Source: Pratylenchus scribneri (Eukaryota > Nematoda > Chromadorea > Rhabditida > Pratylenchidae). From it: 64,000 nucleotides of DNA. Each line of letters begins with the position of its first letter. Within the stretch, counting starts at the first letter, position 1. The stretch spans positions 620,001 to 684,000 of the forward strand of contig JAQSEB010000035.1 in NCBI GenBank assembly GCA_030063045.1, read 5' to 3'. Of this stretch, positions 10,581 through 25,192 are shown piece by piece. Made by a program: the position numbers and the translations under genes. The notes beneath the pieces are model-generated. The model was given only the letters and a program-made list of their open reading frames with translations. It was not told where the DNA came from and did not search any database.

Positions 10581-12230
10581 CACCTTCCATTTGTTTCCTT
10601 TCATCATTTTTTTTTCATTCTTCGTTCTTTCACAATCCTCCCTCCTCCCCCATTCAACCCTCCCAGCGATGTTGACTCTCTTTTACGAAATTTGTCCATT
10701 CCCCGCCCTATTTTTCTCCACCTTTCTCAATTGAGAAAATCACATCATTTTGGATGCTTTTTCATTACGAATTCCGCTGAATAATAAAATTATTTCACAA
10801 TCAAAAAAATAGTAATGCTCCTGATTATAAAAGAGGCTGAATTTGAGATAATATTTCATTCATAAATTAATAATTTTAATAGGCTGAATAAAACAGAAAA
10901 ATGTCATCAAAAAATCAACAACAAAAAATAAATAATAATTTTTGGGCCGATGATCGTCTTTGCCTTCGACGCCGCCCTCATCCAGCAGAAAATGGCCGAA
11001 TCCATCGAAATAGAAAGGCAAATATTGGGCCGGACATTTTGCAAATGAAAGTGGACAAATTTATTGATGGAGGAGAGGAAATAATGGCACCACTTTCAAT
11101 GAACCGAAAAAAGCGATGGGAATTGTTGGAGGTTGAAGAAATTCCTCAGGTAAAATATTTTTGTGAATATTTTGTACAATTTTCCAATTTTCAGAAGCCA
11201 GAAAGAGGAATTCGAGTGACCAAAGTGATTCAAAGAATCAATCCAATTGGCAAATGCCAATTGGCTGGAAGGGACATTTTTGAGGAGGAAAATGTGATGG
11301 AAATTTGCAGCAAAGGAGGAAATGGGAATTTGATCGAGAAAAAGAGTGGATCGGGACGAGGAGTGAACAAATTGGCCCAATTATTCCAGTGAGTTTAGGA
11401 TTATTAGGGGGTGAATATATCTTTTAAAGCTAATATTTGAAATTAGCTAATTTCAGAACTAGCTAGATGCCATGGTAGCTAATATGGGAAATATCGGCTT
11501 CTAGTCTTCATAAAATTTGATAATATTTTAATCCGATTCGTCATAGTCTATTTAATCTATGAAATTTCAATTTAAACAGTACGACTTGTTTTGAAAAACT
11601 GAACCATTGTTTAAACTTATTAGACCGGTTTTAGTATACTAATTTTGTCCAATAAGCCTTATTTCGGGTCTGAATTGAAATCATAGAATAAATAATCGAC
11701 CATACTGAGACGAATGGGCCTATTCTCGAATCAGTATAAAGTCAGAAGCCGATATTTCAAAAATTAGCTGACCCAACATCTTTTTGGCTAATTTCGGAAT
11801 TAATCAATTTCCAATATTTACCATAACCAATATAATAGAGTTTTAATTTGAAGGGAAAATGATCGGCCAAAAAAGCGAAGGAATCTGAGGAAAGGGCGCG
11901 GATTGGATGAAAGCCAAATGGAAATAATGGATGAAGGAAAACCAATTTGGATTGACCTTTTTGGAAGCAATGAAAATGAAGGAGGGAAGAAAAAGAAGGC
12001 GAAAAAATCAGGCCGAAATAGAGCAGAAGAGAAGGAGGAAGAATTTGAACAAAAAATGCATTTTTATTATACAATAAAATGCCAAATGGCCTCAAAACAT
12101 CAATTCAATTCAGGATGGCAAAAAAGAGAAGAACAAATGAGAATGCAGGAGAAGTAAGTGGAAGGAATTGATGGGTTGCAAATTTAAATGAGAATTTATA
12201 GGAAATATATGAAAAGGAGCATTTTGGGAA
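10580..12230 (+). repeat. Arm 2 of the large inverted duplication
   Basis: Counterpart of 2559-4110. Exons 1-3, both introns and the upstream region of the RBR gene match the reverse complement of that stretch. Exon 1 and exon 2 lengths are conserved exactly; exon 3 is 15 nt shorter here. Confidence 0.7.
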
Positions 12231-14969
12231 GGAAATGCCAACTGAAGATGGACCAAGAAAATTTTGATGAAGAATTTGAAAATTCCGACACAGAAAATGA
12301 GAAAGAGGAATTTGAAGTTTACCGACCAAAAATTGTACAAAAAGGAAACAAAAGAATTAGCCGAGAATTCAATTCCATCGAAAATGTAGAATTTGCGCAA
12401 AAAAGACCAAAAAATTGGTGGCTAAATCAAATTGAACAAAATGAAGGAAAAATTGAGGAAGAAGAGGAGGAAGAATTGAAGGAAATTAATTGGAAATTGG
12501 ATGAAAAACAAATTGGACAATTGAATGGATTAGAAATGGACAAAATGAATTTGCCAAAAGAAATGGCAATTTATGAATGGAATAAATTGAAAGGAATATT
12601 CAAAAATGAAAATGAAGGACAAATTCCCGATGGATCATTGATAATTCGGCGAAATGGAAAACAAAAAATTAGGTATTAAATAAAAATAAATTGTAAAATA
12701 AAAATTTTGAAATGAAATAAATAAAATCAAAATAAAAGAAATTTTAATAAAATAAATAAAAATGAATTTTGAAATAAAATAAATATGCTTAAAATTAAGA
12801 TGGTTCATAAATTTGGCACAAAATGAAGAAAATGATTTGATGCAAGGAACATCGATGGAAAATTACCAAAAGAAAAGGCACATTCTGGATTTGACAATTC
12901 AATCTAAAATGGATCGAAAAACGAATCAAAAAATCAGAAAATATTTGCGTAAATTGGATACTTCATCAATCATTCATCAAAATCAATCAATAAATTCAAA
13001 TGAAAACAGTGCCGAATTTTTCCGTGAATTATTGCGCACCCGGGACAAAACACATCGTTTGGATATGAAATTGTTGGAAAATGTGGCATTCACCGAGGAG
13101 GAAGCGACCCAAAAAGCATTGGCACTTTTCTTTGATGAACACAAGAAATCAATTCGAAAATGGCCCAAAGGAAGTAATGCACTTTTGGATTCGGCATTTG
13201 GATCAGAGGAAGAAAGCACATCGGATTCAGAAAATTGCACAAATTTTTGTGAAGTTTGTTTTGCGGAATGCAACGATTTGACCGAAGGATTTGGCCTACC
13301 GGAATGCAAAGATGGCACAATTTTCGGTGATGATGAACATTTATTCTGCAATGGTTGCTGGCGAAAACACATTAAACAATGTTTGGCCGATGGAAAATTG
13401 CCAATTGGATGCATGGAACCCCGGTGCCCTTCAATCATTCACCCGGATTGTGCCCTTCTCGTTGTGGGCCAATCCCATGCCGAAATGTATCGTCGATTGC
13501 TCAGCGAACGTCGAAAAATGCGCAGCGACTTTTTGCATTGCCCAAAATGTAATCAATTGAATTTTGTGAAGGAATTGGACGCCGATGCATTTTCCAATCA
13601 ATTGACAATTTGTTCGAATTGTGCCGAAACAATTTGCGTGAAATGTGGACGAAGACAACATTTGCCATTGAATTGCATGGAAAGAGACCTTTATGAACAT
13701 ATCCTCAGGGCAAATGGTAAAAAATATGAAAATATTATAAAAGATCCCAATTCGTAACCGTCTTTATCTTTATAATAACTTACTCCTCTTTTAATATGCA
13801 GGGGAATTATTTTCAATCTTCTAAAAAGTAGGGGAATTATTAGAGTATGGGGAATTAAAAGTGAATTTACTGTGTCAAGGAATGAACCAATTATGAAAAT
13901 ATCAATTAAAAGAACAGAAACAGACTCTTGGCGAACAAATAATATTAATTTTTATTTATCTTTTTGAGTATATAATTCAACCAAAACTGAACTAATTTAA
14001 ATAAAAATTAATATAATTAAATAGCCAAAAGTCTGCTCTTTAATTTGATATTAAAATCATCGAAATTGATTCCATTCCTTGACGAATTAAAAGCTATTAC
14101 GGGAAATAGGGCCCGAGAAATTGGGACGACGAATTCGTGAGAAATTGGGTCATCGACAAGTTGGAGCCTATCAAAATATAAAAATAATTATTCCATTTTT
14201 ATCATTTCAGGCCAATCCCTTGACCAATTGGTGCCAGAGGAGGGACCAAATGTGGCCTCTGGTGTTCGATGCACAAAATGCCGAAATTTGGTGGAGAAAA
14301 ACCAAGGATGCGATCATATGACTTGTCGATGTGGCCATCAATTTTGCTGGCGATGCGGCCAAGATTGGCTAAATCACAGACAATGCCAAATTGAAGGCCA
14401 AATTGTGAGTGAATATTTTGGCACTTTTGACTTTATTTTTTCCATTAGACCATTCCTCTCTTCGACAATCACATTTTCTTAAACCCAAAAACGGGCCTCC
14501 GTTTCCGGCGAATGCCAAAACACATTCAAGTGTTGGCAAAATTCCCGGAAAAATTCCTCAATGAATATGCGAAAATTCGGGCACCAAGGGAGAGGAATGG
14601 AGTGAAATTATTTTTGGAAATGGAAAAAGCATTTGGTGGCGATGTTGAGGAGGCAGGCAAATGGACGGTCAAATATATGCAGGTTGGCATTATTTTATAT
14701 ATTTATTTGGGAATTAATTTAAATAATTTCATTAGCTTTCCGAATTCGTCGAATTGGCATTGGTCAAATCCAAATTGGCCACTAAAAATGATCAAATCAA
14801 AAAATCGGGGGAAAGATTGCTGCTGAATTTCACTTCTTTGCTAATTATGTCCAATTTGATGATTGAGGAAGGAGAAAGAGAGAGAAATGAACGAATGGAA
14901 ATAAGCAGGGAAATGGTCGAAAATGGATACACGGAAATGTTGGCATTGTGCCGACAAATGATTAAATAA
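10901..14969 (+). CDS. RBR (RING-IBR-RING) E3 ubiquitin ligase-type protein with unknown N-terminus
   Basis: Eight exons join with matching phases at every junction: 10901-11149, 11195-11388, 11854-12153, 12202-12672, 12800-13716, 14211-14404, 14449-14682, 14736-14969; 930 residues. Residues 1 to about 420 are charged, without a recognised fold. Exon 5 carries RING1 (CEVCFAEC ... FCNGCWRKHI) and an IBR with CPKCNQL and CSNCAETICVKCGR. Exon 6 has RING2: CTKCRNLVEKNQGCDHMTC then CGHQFCWRCG. In RBR ligases the Cys after HM takes ubiquitin as a thioester, and it is present. The C-terminal 160 residues are helical, as in Ariadne-type proteins. Placing N-terminus and RBR in one gene is inferred from exact phase agreement across the 12673-12799 intron. 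A small open segment at 14109-14170 inside the fifth intron may be an alternative exon but does not fit the frame. Confidence 0.72.
11440..11790. repeat. Family F repeat, intronic
   Basis: Copy in intron 2 of the RBR gene, at the position equivalent to the 2930-3255 copy. It contains ACTGAACCATTGTTTAAAC and TTTCGGGTCTGAATT, both also present near 18885-18955. Confidence 0.5.
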
Positions 14970-15562
14970 ATAAATAAATTATTAAATTATTCTTCTAAAC
15001 ATTTTGTGCCTCTATTAATTTTTGGAATTTTTTGTATAAATTTATTTGTACAAATCTTTTGGGTTTTAAAAGGGATAAATTAGTCGAAATCAACTTCCTA
15101 ATTGTGGCAACGGAACAAAAATAGAATCAGATGGAACACGTGAAAAACACTGCGTTTTTTTTATTCTTAATTTCTTTCCTATTTTAATCCATTTGTGTGG
15201 GACCATTTTATGGTTGATCTATATGGAATTTATCTTCCCATAACCGTATCAATTTCCTTATTTACATATAAATCTTGATAGTAGTACCAATGTACCAAAC
15301 TCAGAGATCATTAATATTTTTTAGCAAAATGCAGATTATTTATTTGTTTGCAGAAATAACTAAAATAGTTCTTTATTCTTCATATTGTTCTTTGTCTCCT
15401 TTCTGATTATGGAATTCGATGAAAAAATTTGAACAAAGAAATTTTGCTATGTTTGACGGATCATTTCCATATTTGGGAAATTGTCAGTCCACTTCCCGAG
15501 AAGTTAATCCTTTTTTTGCTCATTCATAAGGTCAATGTGCGATTGTTTTGGAATTTGGCCTT
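14970..15562. other. Intergenic
   Basis: Polyadenylation-type AATAAATAAATAA directly follows the RBR stop. Beyond that I see no gene or repeat with a recognisable structure. Confidence 0.4.
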
Positions 15563-15570
15563 ATAAAAAG

Positions 15571-16775
15571 TAGGGTTGCGCCCCCGTCCCCGCGGGGGTC
15601 ACTCCCGACGGGGGCCCCCGCGGGGGTTTGAGTCTCACCCCCGTCCCACTCCCGAAGGTCCACCCCCGATCACTCCCGCCCCCCGAACCTCCACCCCCGC
15701 GGGGGTACGGGGGTGAACATACACCCCATATTATTGGATTTTTCAAGGAAAATGCAATATGAAAGGAAATTTTTAGCAGATTTTTGTAGGATTTTTAAAT
15801 TTTCATTAAGAATTTTTCGCTGCGCGGTATTTTTGGTTAATTTTTTCGCTGCGCGGCTCTTGATAATCTTCTGTTATGGATAATAGACCCCACAAAATCA
15901 CTTTCTATGGTTAATTTAGGGTGCTAATCAAGAATCTGACATCCTTATAATCATATCATGCCATATTGAAGATTTATATAAGACTTTCCGGCAAAAAATG
16001 TCCGTCAAATTTTATTTGTTAAAGCAAATTTGGATGATGTGTAAGGTGAAAAAACAAAAACCAGCGAGGGACATTAGCATCTCGCCACCAATCTCATCGA
16101 TTTTGACGAGCCTTATTAGCTCATCAGCCAATTAACCAATTTAAATGACCTAAAGTATATTTAATAGTCCCAAATCTTGGCTATCCAATGGTATAATGAT
16201 CATCCAAAACTTCAAAACTTTGGCCAAGATGAGGCCAAAAATTTAGAAAAATTGTTTGTGTATCTAGGCATCTAGGGCCATTTTGGCAAAACCATTACAG
16301 TTTGTAAGTTCAATATATCATTGGATAGCCGATACTTAGGGCTATTAAATGCACTATATCATTTAATTTAAATTAGTAAATTGGCTGATGACTCATGAGC
16401 TAAGGCTCTTCAAATTCAAAATCACTGAGACGCTTGTGATCGAGACGCTAATGATAATGATCCCAACCGTGTGTAACTGGCACCAACAAATTCAAATGAT
16501 CCAGAACAGGAAGAAATCGAAGAGGAGATTGAATGAATTATGAATTAAAATTTATTTGCGCTTATAATTTATTAAAATTTTAATAAATTTTTCTTCAGAA
16601 ATTTTTTTTTTGAAAAATAAGACTTTTTAAAAAATTTTGGTCAACCCCGTACCCCCGCGGGGATCCCCGCGGGGGTCCCCGTCAAGGTCACCCCCGTCCC
16701 CGCCCCCGAAGGTGCCACCCCCGATCACCCCCGCCCCCGTCCAACTCGCCCCCGACCCTCGGGAGCGCAACCCTA
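15571..16775. mobile_element. Non-autonomous hAT element, 1,205 bp, with GC-rich ends
   Basis: The element starts TAGGGTTGCGC and ends GCGCAACCCTA, a perfect 11-bp terminal inverted repeat. The 8-bp target duplication ATAAAAAG flanks it at 15563-15570 and 16776-16783. TAGGG ends and 8-bp duplications are hAT features. About 140 bp inside each end is extremely GC-rich (CCCCCGCGGGGG modules) against a very AT-rich host. The interior is ordinary AT-rich sequence with no transposase frame. The GC blocks read as short Pro/Gly frames by composition only. Confidence 0.88.
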
Positions 16776-17039
16776 ATAAAAAGGGACAAAAATCTCATCA
16801 GTGTTTAATATTTTCAATTTTAAAGAAGATTAAATTCGCAGATGTTTATTTATTTGTCCTCTAATTATAACTAATTAATAAGCCCCTAGCCTTAATAATG
16901 TCCTTGACAAGGTCAGCAGAGCTTATTGCGAATTATTCGGTAAACGGAATAATTTTGGGTAAATTTAAATGACAAAACACCGTAATGGTGTTACGTCAAT
17001 TGATTACGCGACAATTGGGCTTGAAACGGTCTAACGTTG

Positions 17040-17345
17040 ATATTCGTAAAGTAGTATATGGGTACAATTTATGTAAGATTTAATAAGATATAAAATTAGC
17101 TATAAAATAATATCAAAGACATTGGCCAATTCTGGATATGTCATAATAAGTTATTATAGCCAAAAAATGATCAAAATCACAATATTAGTAGTTAAACCAA
17201 CGGTTTTTGGCTATAGCTTGGAAAATATCCAACATTGGCCGATTCGGTTGGTATCATTTTGTGGCCAATTTTTTATCTTATAAAATGCTAAGTAAATTCA
17301 CCCAGAAGCTCTATCATCTTCGACAATAGACTATTTCTCCCCAAT
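17040..17345. repeat. Family B palindromic repeat
   Basis: Foldback element with TTGGCCAATTCTGGATATG on the left half, mirrored by CCAACATTGGCCGATTC on the right, and TTATAAAATGCTAAGTAAAT near the end as in the other copies. Confidence 0.55.
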
Positions 17346-18494
17346 TGTCTAATAGCCGAATATACATATTCAAACCATTAAATGGAAAAGTAATAATAAC
17401 TTTATTATTATTTTTTGTTATTAAAGATTGAAAAATATTTCTAAATTTTATCAAAAGTGATTTTTGTATTTTTCGATTATTTTTGGCGGAGTAAGCAATA
17501 AATTCGATTAAATTAAATAAATTCATTCATCCGATTGAAAAATGAAAGCCTTAGTTCCGAAATAATTTGTGGCCACAATATTTACACACATAAATTAATT
17601 TGTGATGCCATCAAATGTCCTTTTAACATTTTATAAGTTCAAAATCATTTTTCAGTCTGTTGTGACTGATTTAAACCATTTTTGGGACTCCCTTCGCCCG
17701 CAAATCCCATTAGGAAATTATTTATTTTCGCACCAATAATTTGCACTTTTCCTCCATTTTTCATCATTTTTCCTTCCACAACACAAAATGTAACCAAATT
17801 GGCCCAAAAATGGTAAACCATTTCCTTTTTCTAGTCTGCTGCCCCCTCACTTTTAAATCCCATTAGCCGTGGAATTTCGAAGTAACCGGAAATGAGTTGT
17901 TGATTAAATAAAAATCATCACCCTTCCTTCCTTCCCACGCAGCAATTTCTTTTAAAACATATTTAATTCAAAATATTTTGTTCATTTTTTAAATTGTCAT
18001 TTTATTGTGTGTACACAGAAAATCGTAAAAATATTTTCCTCTCTTTTTTATTTAATAAAAAAAGGAAAAGGCAAATATAAGTTACCGTATTTTTCTATTA
18101 TTAGCCCACACTCTAATAAAACCCATCCTAGTCAGGCTCTGAGAAATAAAAGCCCACTCATAATAATAAACACCCACTCTCTAATAAAAGTCCACTCTCT
18201 AATAGTAGACCACCCATAGCAAATTTTTGTTAAAAAAGACCCATTTTCGAATGAATTTAAACCGAAATAAACATTTTTCGTCCCAAAAAATAAAGAAATC
18301 CCCAAATTAGGAATGTCTCAAAGAAATAAAGTCCCATTCTCTAGTAAAAGCTCACTTTCTAATAATAGTCTACTCTAGAGAGCATCTGAAAAATATATAA
18401 GCCTATGGGCTTCTAATAGAAAAAATATGGTAATATAAATTCATTTTTCATAGATAAATAAATTTGAATATTAATTTAAAATTTAAATTAATTC
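17346..18494. other. Intergenic, upstream of the aldolase-family gene
   Basis: No gene seen from 17346 to 18081. A 350-bp foldback repeat occupies 18082-18433. Short open frames here are not supported by splice context or composition. Confidence 0.4.
18082..18433. repeat. Foldback repeat with CTAATAAAAGCCCACTCT submotifs
   Basis: Ends are inverted copies: TTACCGTATTTTTCTATTAT on the left against ATAGAAAAAATATGGTAA on the right. The interior is a degenerate array of CCCACTCTCTAATAAAAG-like units, in both orientations. Likely a MITE. The TTACCGTA terminus resembles the ends of family C. Confidence 0.6.
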
Positions 18495-20570
18495 ATGTTT
18501 TTGGCCACACTTTTTGCCCCATTTCTCCGAGTTCGATCAAATTCTTCGGACATTGAAAATCAACAACAAAAGAATATTAATCAGCAACAAATGTTCAAAA
18601 AGCAACAAATTTTTGGCACTGTCAAAAATGTTGACCCATCCTCATTGTTCAATGGGCCAACAAAAATGCATTTTGACGAGGCAAAGGAAGGGTGGTCGGT
18701 AAGAGAATTATATTCATATTAATGAAAACATTGGAAATTGGTAATTCCAGAATTTATTAGATGCTGGGCTAAAAAATGTTGGAAATCTTAATTTTAGGTA
18801 GCTCATAGACAAAATGGACTCTTTTGACTCAGCATGGGCGATTTGCCTAAAAAATTTAACTTTTAAACTGAATTGTTTTGAAAATCTGAACCATTGTTTA
18901 AACCCAAACGGGTTTTGGTTTACTATCTTTCGCTTATGCCATATTTTGGGTCTGAATTTGAAATTTCATAGACTAAATCGACCATTCCGAATCGAATGAA
19001 TCTATTTTTGAGACTACGAAATCTAGAAGCCAAGATTTCTAAAATTTACGAGCCAATCATCAATTAAATACGTGAATTTTCCAAAATATTTCAACATCAC
19101 TTCATTCATTCAAAATTAAAGGATAATGTGCCAATTACGCCGAGGCGAATGTCCGAATTGATCCGGCATTTCTATCAGCTGGGATGGATGCGAGACAATG
19201 GAGCTGGAATGGCCGCACGATTTGAGGATCCAATTAGTGGGGAGGGCCGAATTCTGAATTCGTCAAATTCGTTGGCCAAGGAAATTATGGCCGAGTAAAT
19301 TCGGATTATTTTATGAATATAATGTATTTTAATTTTAGGAATGAACATTTCATTATGACCTCTTCTGGCACTGTACTTCGTCGTCCCTCGGACCCGGACC
19401 GGACACCGACTGCACCATTCTATTTGCTTCGGGATATGCCTGGTTGGTTAATAATTAAATTTAATCATACCGTATATCTTCTTTTTATTCACGACTTTCT
19501 TTTTTGCCAAGGTGGAAATATAATTCCCCATGGGGAATCAAAAGAGCATATACGGTAATTTATCTTTTGTACACGGTTGGGAAACATTTTGGTACCTCCA
19601 AATAGGGTTCCTGGAAAAATCTTTGGCCATAGCTATAGAATTAAGAAAGGAAAGTTCTCCATCATTTGAATTTGAAGGCAGGCGCAAAAGTGTCCTCTAC
19701 AATATGTATTTTTAGATTTTATGATTTCGAATCAAAAATAAATTACCATAAATTTTCTTTTAATACCCCACGGGGAATTATTTTCAGTTTTTCAAAAAAT
19801 TGAGAAAATTTGAAGTTTAACCCCTTAATTTGTCTACAATTTTGAACAAATTATAGCGGATTTATAGAGCTTTAGTAAGAAAAAATTTTTAAGTCGTGCC
19901 CTTCTTTCTGAATAGTACCTAAATGCCCTTTGTTTCGATTTTGAATAAGTAAATTTGTTTTATTCAGATTTGGTCTGTATCATTCATACACACACAAAAT
20001 GGGGCAATTTGTTGACCCAACTGATGCCTCAAAATGAATTCGCCATTTCCAATCAGGAAATGATCCAAGGTTGCGAGAATCGCCGAACAAAACGTCGAAT
20101 GGAGAATATTGACACTGTCCGTGTGCCAATCATCGAAACGGAAATCAATGAATATGTTCTTTGTGTCAGTACAAATATTTAAAAGAATAAATAAATTTAT
20201 TCAATTTCAGCCAGTTCTGATGAAGACATTGAAGCAAAATCCGGAGGCCAGTGCGATTTTGGTCCGTGGCCATGGTCTTTTTGTTTTTGGCAGTCACACT
20301 TGGCAACGGACCAAAATGATGTTCGTTAAAAATTTTTATTTGTATTAATTTTTCTTTTTAATTAGGTTGGAATGCTATGAATATTTGTTCGAATTGGCCT
20401 GCGAAATGATTCGATTCGGAATTCCTTTGGTGAAAAAGTGTGGTGATGATCAAGAAGAGGAAATTGCACCACGAAAGGAAACAATGGAAAATGGACAATA
20501 TAATTTGGATCAGCGGAATGACCAAATAAATCAACAGCCACATTTCATCCGATTGGCAGTGACCGATTAA
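18495..20570 (+). CDS. Class II aldolase family protein, methylthioribulose-1-phosphate dehydratase (MtnB/APIP)-like
   Basis: Six exons, 18495-18698, 19122-19294, 19339-19442, 19968 to about 20162, 20215-20320 and 20366-20570, join in phase to about 328 residues. Landmarks of MtnB/APIP in order: [17 protein letters not shown]; a [10 protein letters not shown] block; IIHTHTK with two zinc-binding His; [37 protein letters not shown] with the third His; [13 protein letters not shown]. MtnB dehydrates methylthioribulose 1-phosphate in the methionine salvage pathway in the cytosol. An extra N-terminal segment of about 68 residues is Gln/Asn-rich, and the glycine-rich TGTGGG stretch of canonical APIP is changed here, so activity is not certain. 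The donor of exon 4 has two in-phase options six bases apart. Introns carry family F and family C repeats. Confidence 0.75.
18740..19060. repeat. Family F repeat, intronic
   Basis: Copy in intron 1 of the MtnB-like gene. It shares ACCATTGTTTAAAC, GGGTCTGAATTTGAAATTTC and the GACTAAATCGACCATTC block with the other family F copies. Confidence 0.5.
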
Positions 20571-20729
20571 ATTATAAAATGAAAAGGAATTCGGAATTTG
20601 GAATGAGAGGAAGAAATGCCAATAAAATTCTATAAATACATATATTCCTTCCTTTATTTATAGATAAATATTTTTTACCGACAAAATTTCTTTTTTTTTA
20701 CTGGCAATTACAATAATGCTTTTTTTAAA

Positions 20730-21035
20730 CTCTAGAATAGTTTTTGACTTCTAATAGCGGTTTTAGACCCTATAAACCTTATAGCAATTTGTAGATCTCA
20801 TCTGACGCATCGAATGATATATAAAATGTCAGGTTTTGGCTCAAAATTAAAGATTTTAAAGCCAAAAACCATAAATATATTTAAACGGTTTAAATTGTTC
20901 AATTTCGATTTAAACTAGAAATTTATATGTCAAAAGATGTGTCTCGATGAAATCTACAAATTGATATAAGATTTCTAGGATCTAAAACCCTTTTCTGATT
21001 TATTCAAACTTAAAAACTGTCTTGGCGGTAAAAAA
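20730..21035. repeat. Family A palindromic repeat
   Basis: Foldback element. GTTTTTGACTTCTAATAG and TTTTAGACCCTATAAACC on the left are mirrored by TCTAAAACCC and CTTAAAAACTGT on the right. The sequence between 20571 and 21273 otherwise holds the polyadenylation region of the aldolase-family gene and no gene. Confidence 0.55.
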
Positions 21036-21273
21036 ATAGTAAATTAATTTATATTTATACAAATCAACAAATATGTGAAATAATTTTTTTATATTAACCA
21101 ACAAATGCCAAATGATAAATTGTAATGAATACTTTTCTAATTTCTTTCCGAATTAACCAAAAAATAATATTTCCGGATATATAAATAATTTTAACACAAA
21201 TATTTTATCAAAATATTCCTCTAAAAATCGAAAAAATGCGATTTATAATTTCATTTTCATCATTGAACGTAGA

Positions 21274-21551
21274 TTAAATAGTTGGTATTGTGGTTGAATT
21301 AGGAGGGCCAGAAGGAGGCGGTGAATTTGGCGGCAAGGGTGGGGCACGCGCTGGAGGTGGTGAAGGGCCAGATGGACGAGGTCGAGACGGACCGGAAGTT
21401 GATGAAGTCGAAGAAGATGATGTTGAAGAAGTCGTCGATTCCTTAATAAAAATTCCAATAATATTTTAAATTAAAATAAATTTTCCACCTGCATTGTGCA
21501 ATGAAATAATCCAAAAAGGGAAATTAGTAGGAAAAAGTGTGAAAAATGCAT
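21274..21551 (-). CDS. Small secreted Ser/Thr- then Pro-rich protein
   Basis: Two exons, 21551-21489 and 21441-21274, spliced in phase 0 by a 47-bp intron. Exon 1 encodes exactly a 21-residue signal peptide (HFFLLISLFGLFHCTM). Exon 2 encodes 55 residues: about 20 of Ser/Thr (ESTTSSTSSSSTSSTS) and then a Pro/Gly/Ser stretch with PSPPPARAPPLPPNSP. Such composition suggests an O-glycosylated linker-like or cuticle/mucin-like secreted protein of 76 residues. No conserved domain. The longer frame on the same strand in another phase is a shadow. Confidence 0.5.
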
Positions 21552-22649
21552 CGAGGAAAAATGAATGGGAAAATTGAGAAAAAAATGAATTCAGGGAAAA
21601 TATTTTGGACAGTATTTATTTTGAGGGAATATCCGTCAATAGAAAAAAATAATGAGGTTGTTTTTGGTGGTTAAATTTGTTATTGCGTTTGCAATATTTT
21701 CGCGCATTTTTGGCGGACAATTCACAATTATAAAGGATTAAATGTGGGTATTAAATTTATTTAATCCATATTTATCACTTTTAATAAACACAATGGATTA
21801 AAAAATTGCAAAATATTAAAAAAAAATTTTTTTATAATAATTCTATTTCAAATTCCATTATTTAGTATTTTTTTTTTCTTTCAATCATTTATGAACATTC
21901 GATATAGGTGATTGTGGAATTTAAATTAAAAAATGACTTCAAAAATATAATTAAAATTGCAAATTGACCAATAGCAATGCCGACAGTGAATCCTTGGGAT
22001 TCAAAATCCGCATGATCCACTGCACATTCCGGATATTTGATTGCTGATTGTGACGGTCAAACAATGGAAAATGACATAACATTACGGAAACATTAACTTC
22101 ATATAATGAGGAATTATTAATATCTTATGGACCAAATTGTCGCAGTTATAATAAATTATCAAAAAATGAGCCTATTTTAAAGTTTTTGTTATCATATTAA
22201 ATAATTATATTTTTTTGTAATCAGCATAATTGTCACTAATATGAATATTATCCAGGCAAATTCCTTCTGAAAAATTTGTTGCTATTTATTTGGTTTTGCT
22301 CGGATTCAAGACATTTTGATAAAAATAGTTTTATATCTAAATTTTTACAATTTTTATTTCTTTCAATAAAGTTGTCAAAATTACTAAAAGGACTGAATTG
22401 AAGAAACGGACATTAATTATTCTTAATTCAAATTTTCATGAAGTTTGCCGAAATTGTCGCCTTTCTTTGTTTTGCGCCCAAAACCGGATATTTTAATGGA
22501 TGAAATTTGAATAATTTTTGGTCAATCCCATCAAATTAAACTATTATTCATCCATTTCTTTTATTCATTTCCAATTTATATATTGCGCAAAATGGAATAA
22601 AATTTTACAAAAGAAATTTTATTCAATTTAATAATCAAATTTAGCAAAA
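21552..22649. other. Intergenic spacer between divergent genes
   Basis: Shared upstream region of the Ser/Pro-rich gene and the protease gene. AT-rich with long A and T runs; no gene, and no repeat structure I could define. Confidence 0.35.
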
Positions 22650-25011
<2,362 letters not shown>

Positions 25012-25192
25012 TGCTGTTGAAAATTGAATTTGGGAATTTATCCAATAACATAATTTGTTTAAAATTAGATATATTTTTTCCTTTTAAAATAATTTTTAAA
25101 ATTTGAAATAAAATTTTATCACGAAAATGTGTTCTTTGCCATCAAAAAATACAATAAACTTTATTTATACTTACTAAAGGTTCTTTCTTTCT

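Noticed and set aside
14109..14177. Extra exon between the IBR and RING2 exons of the RBR gene
   Set aside because: The frame is open and basic, but no donor gives the phase required by the next exon, whereas direct splicing from 13716 to 14211 does.
15561..16864. Pro/Gly-rich small proteins in the GC-rich blocks
   Set aside because: They lie in the subterminal repeats of a hAT element and have no start or splice context.
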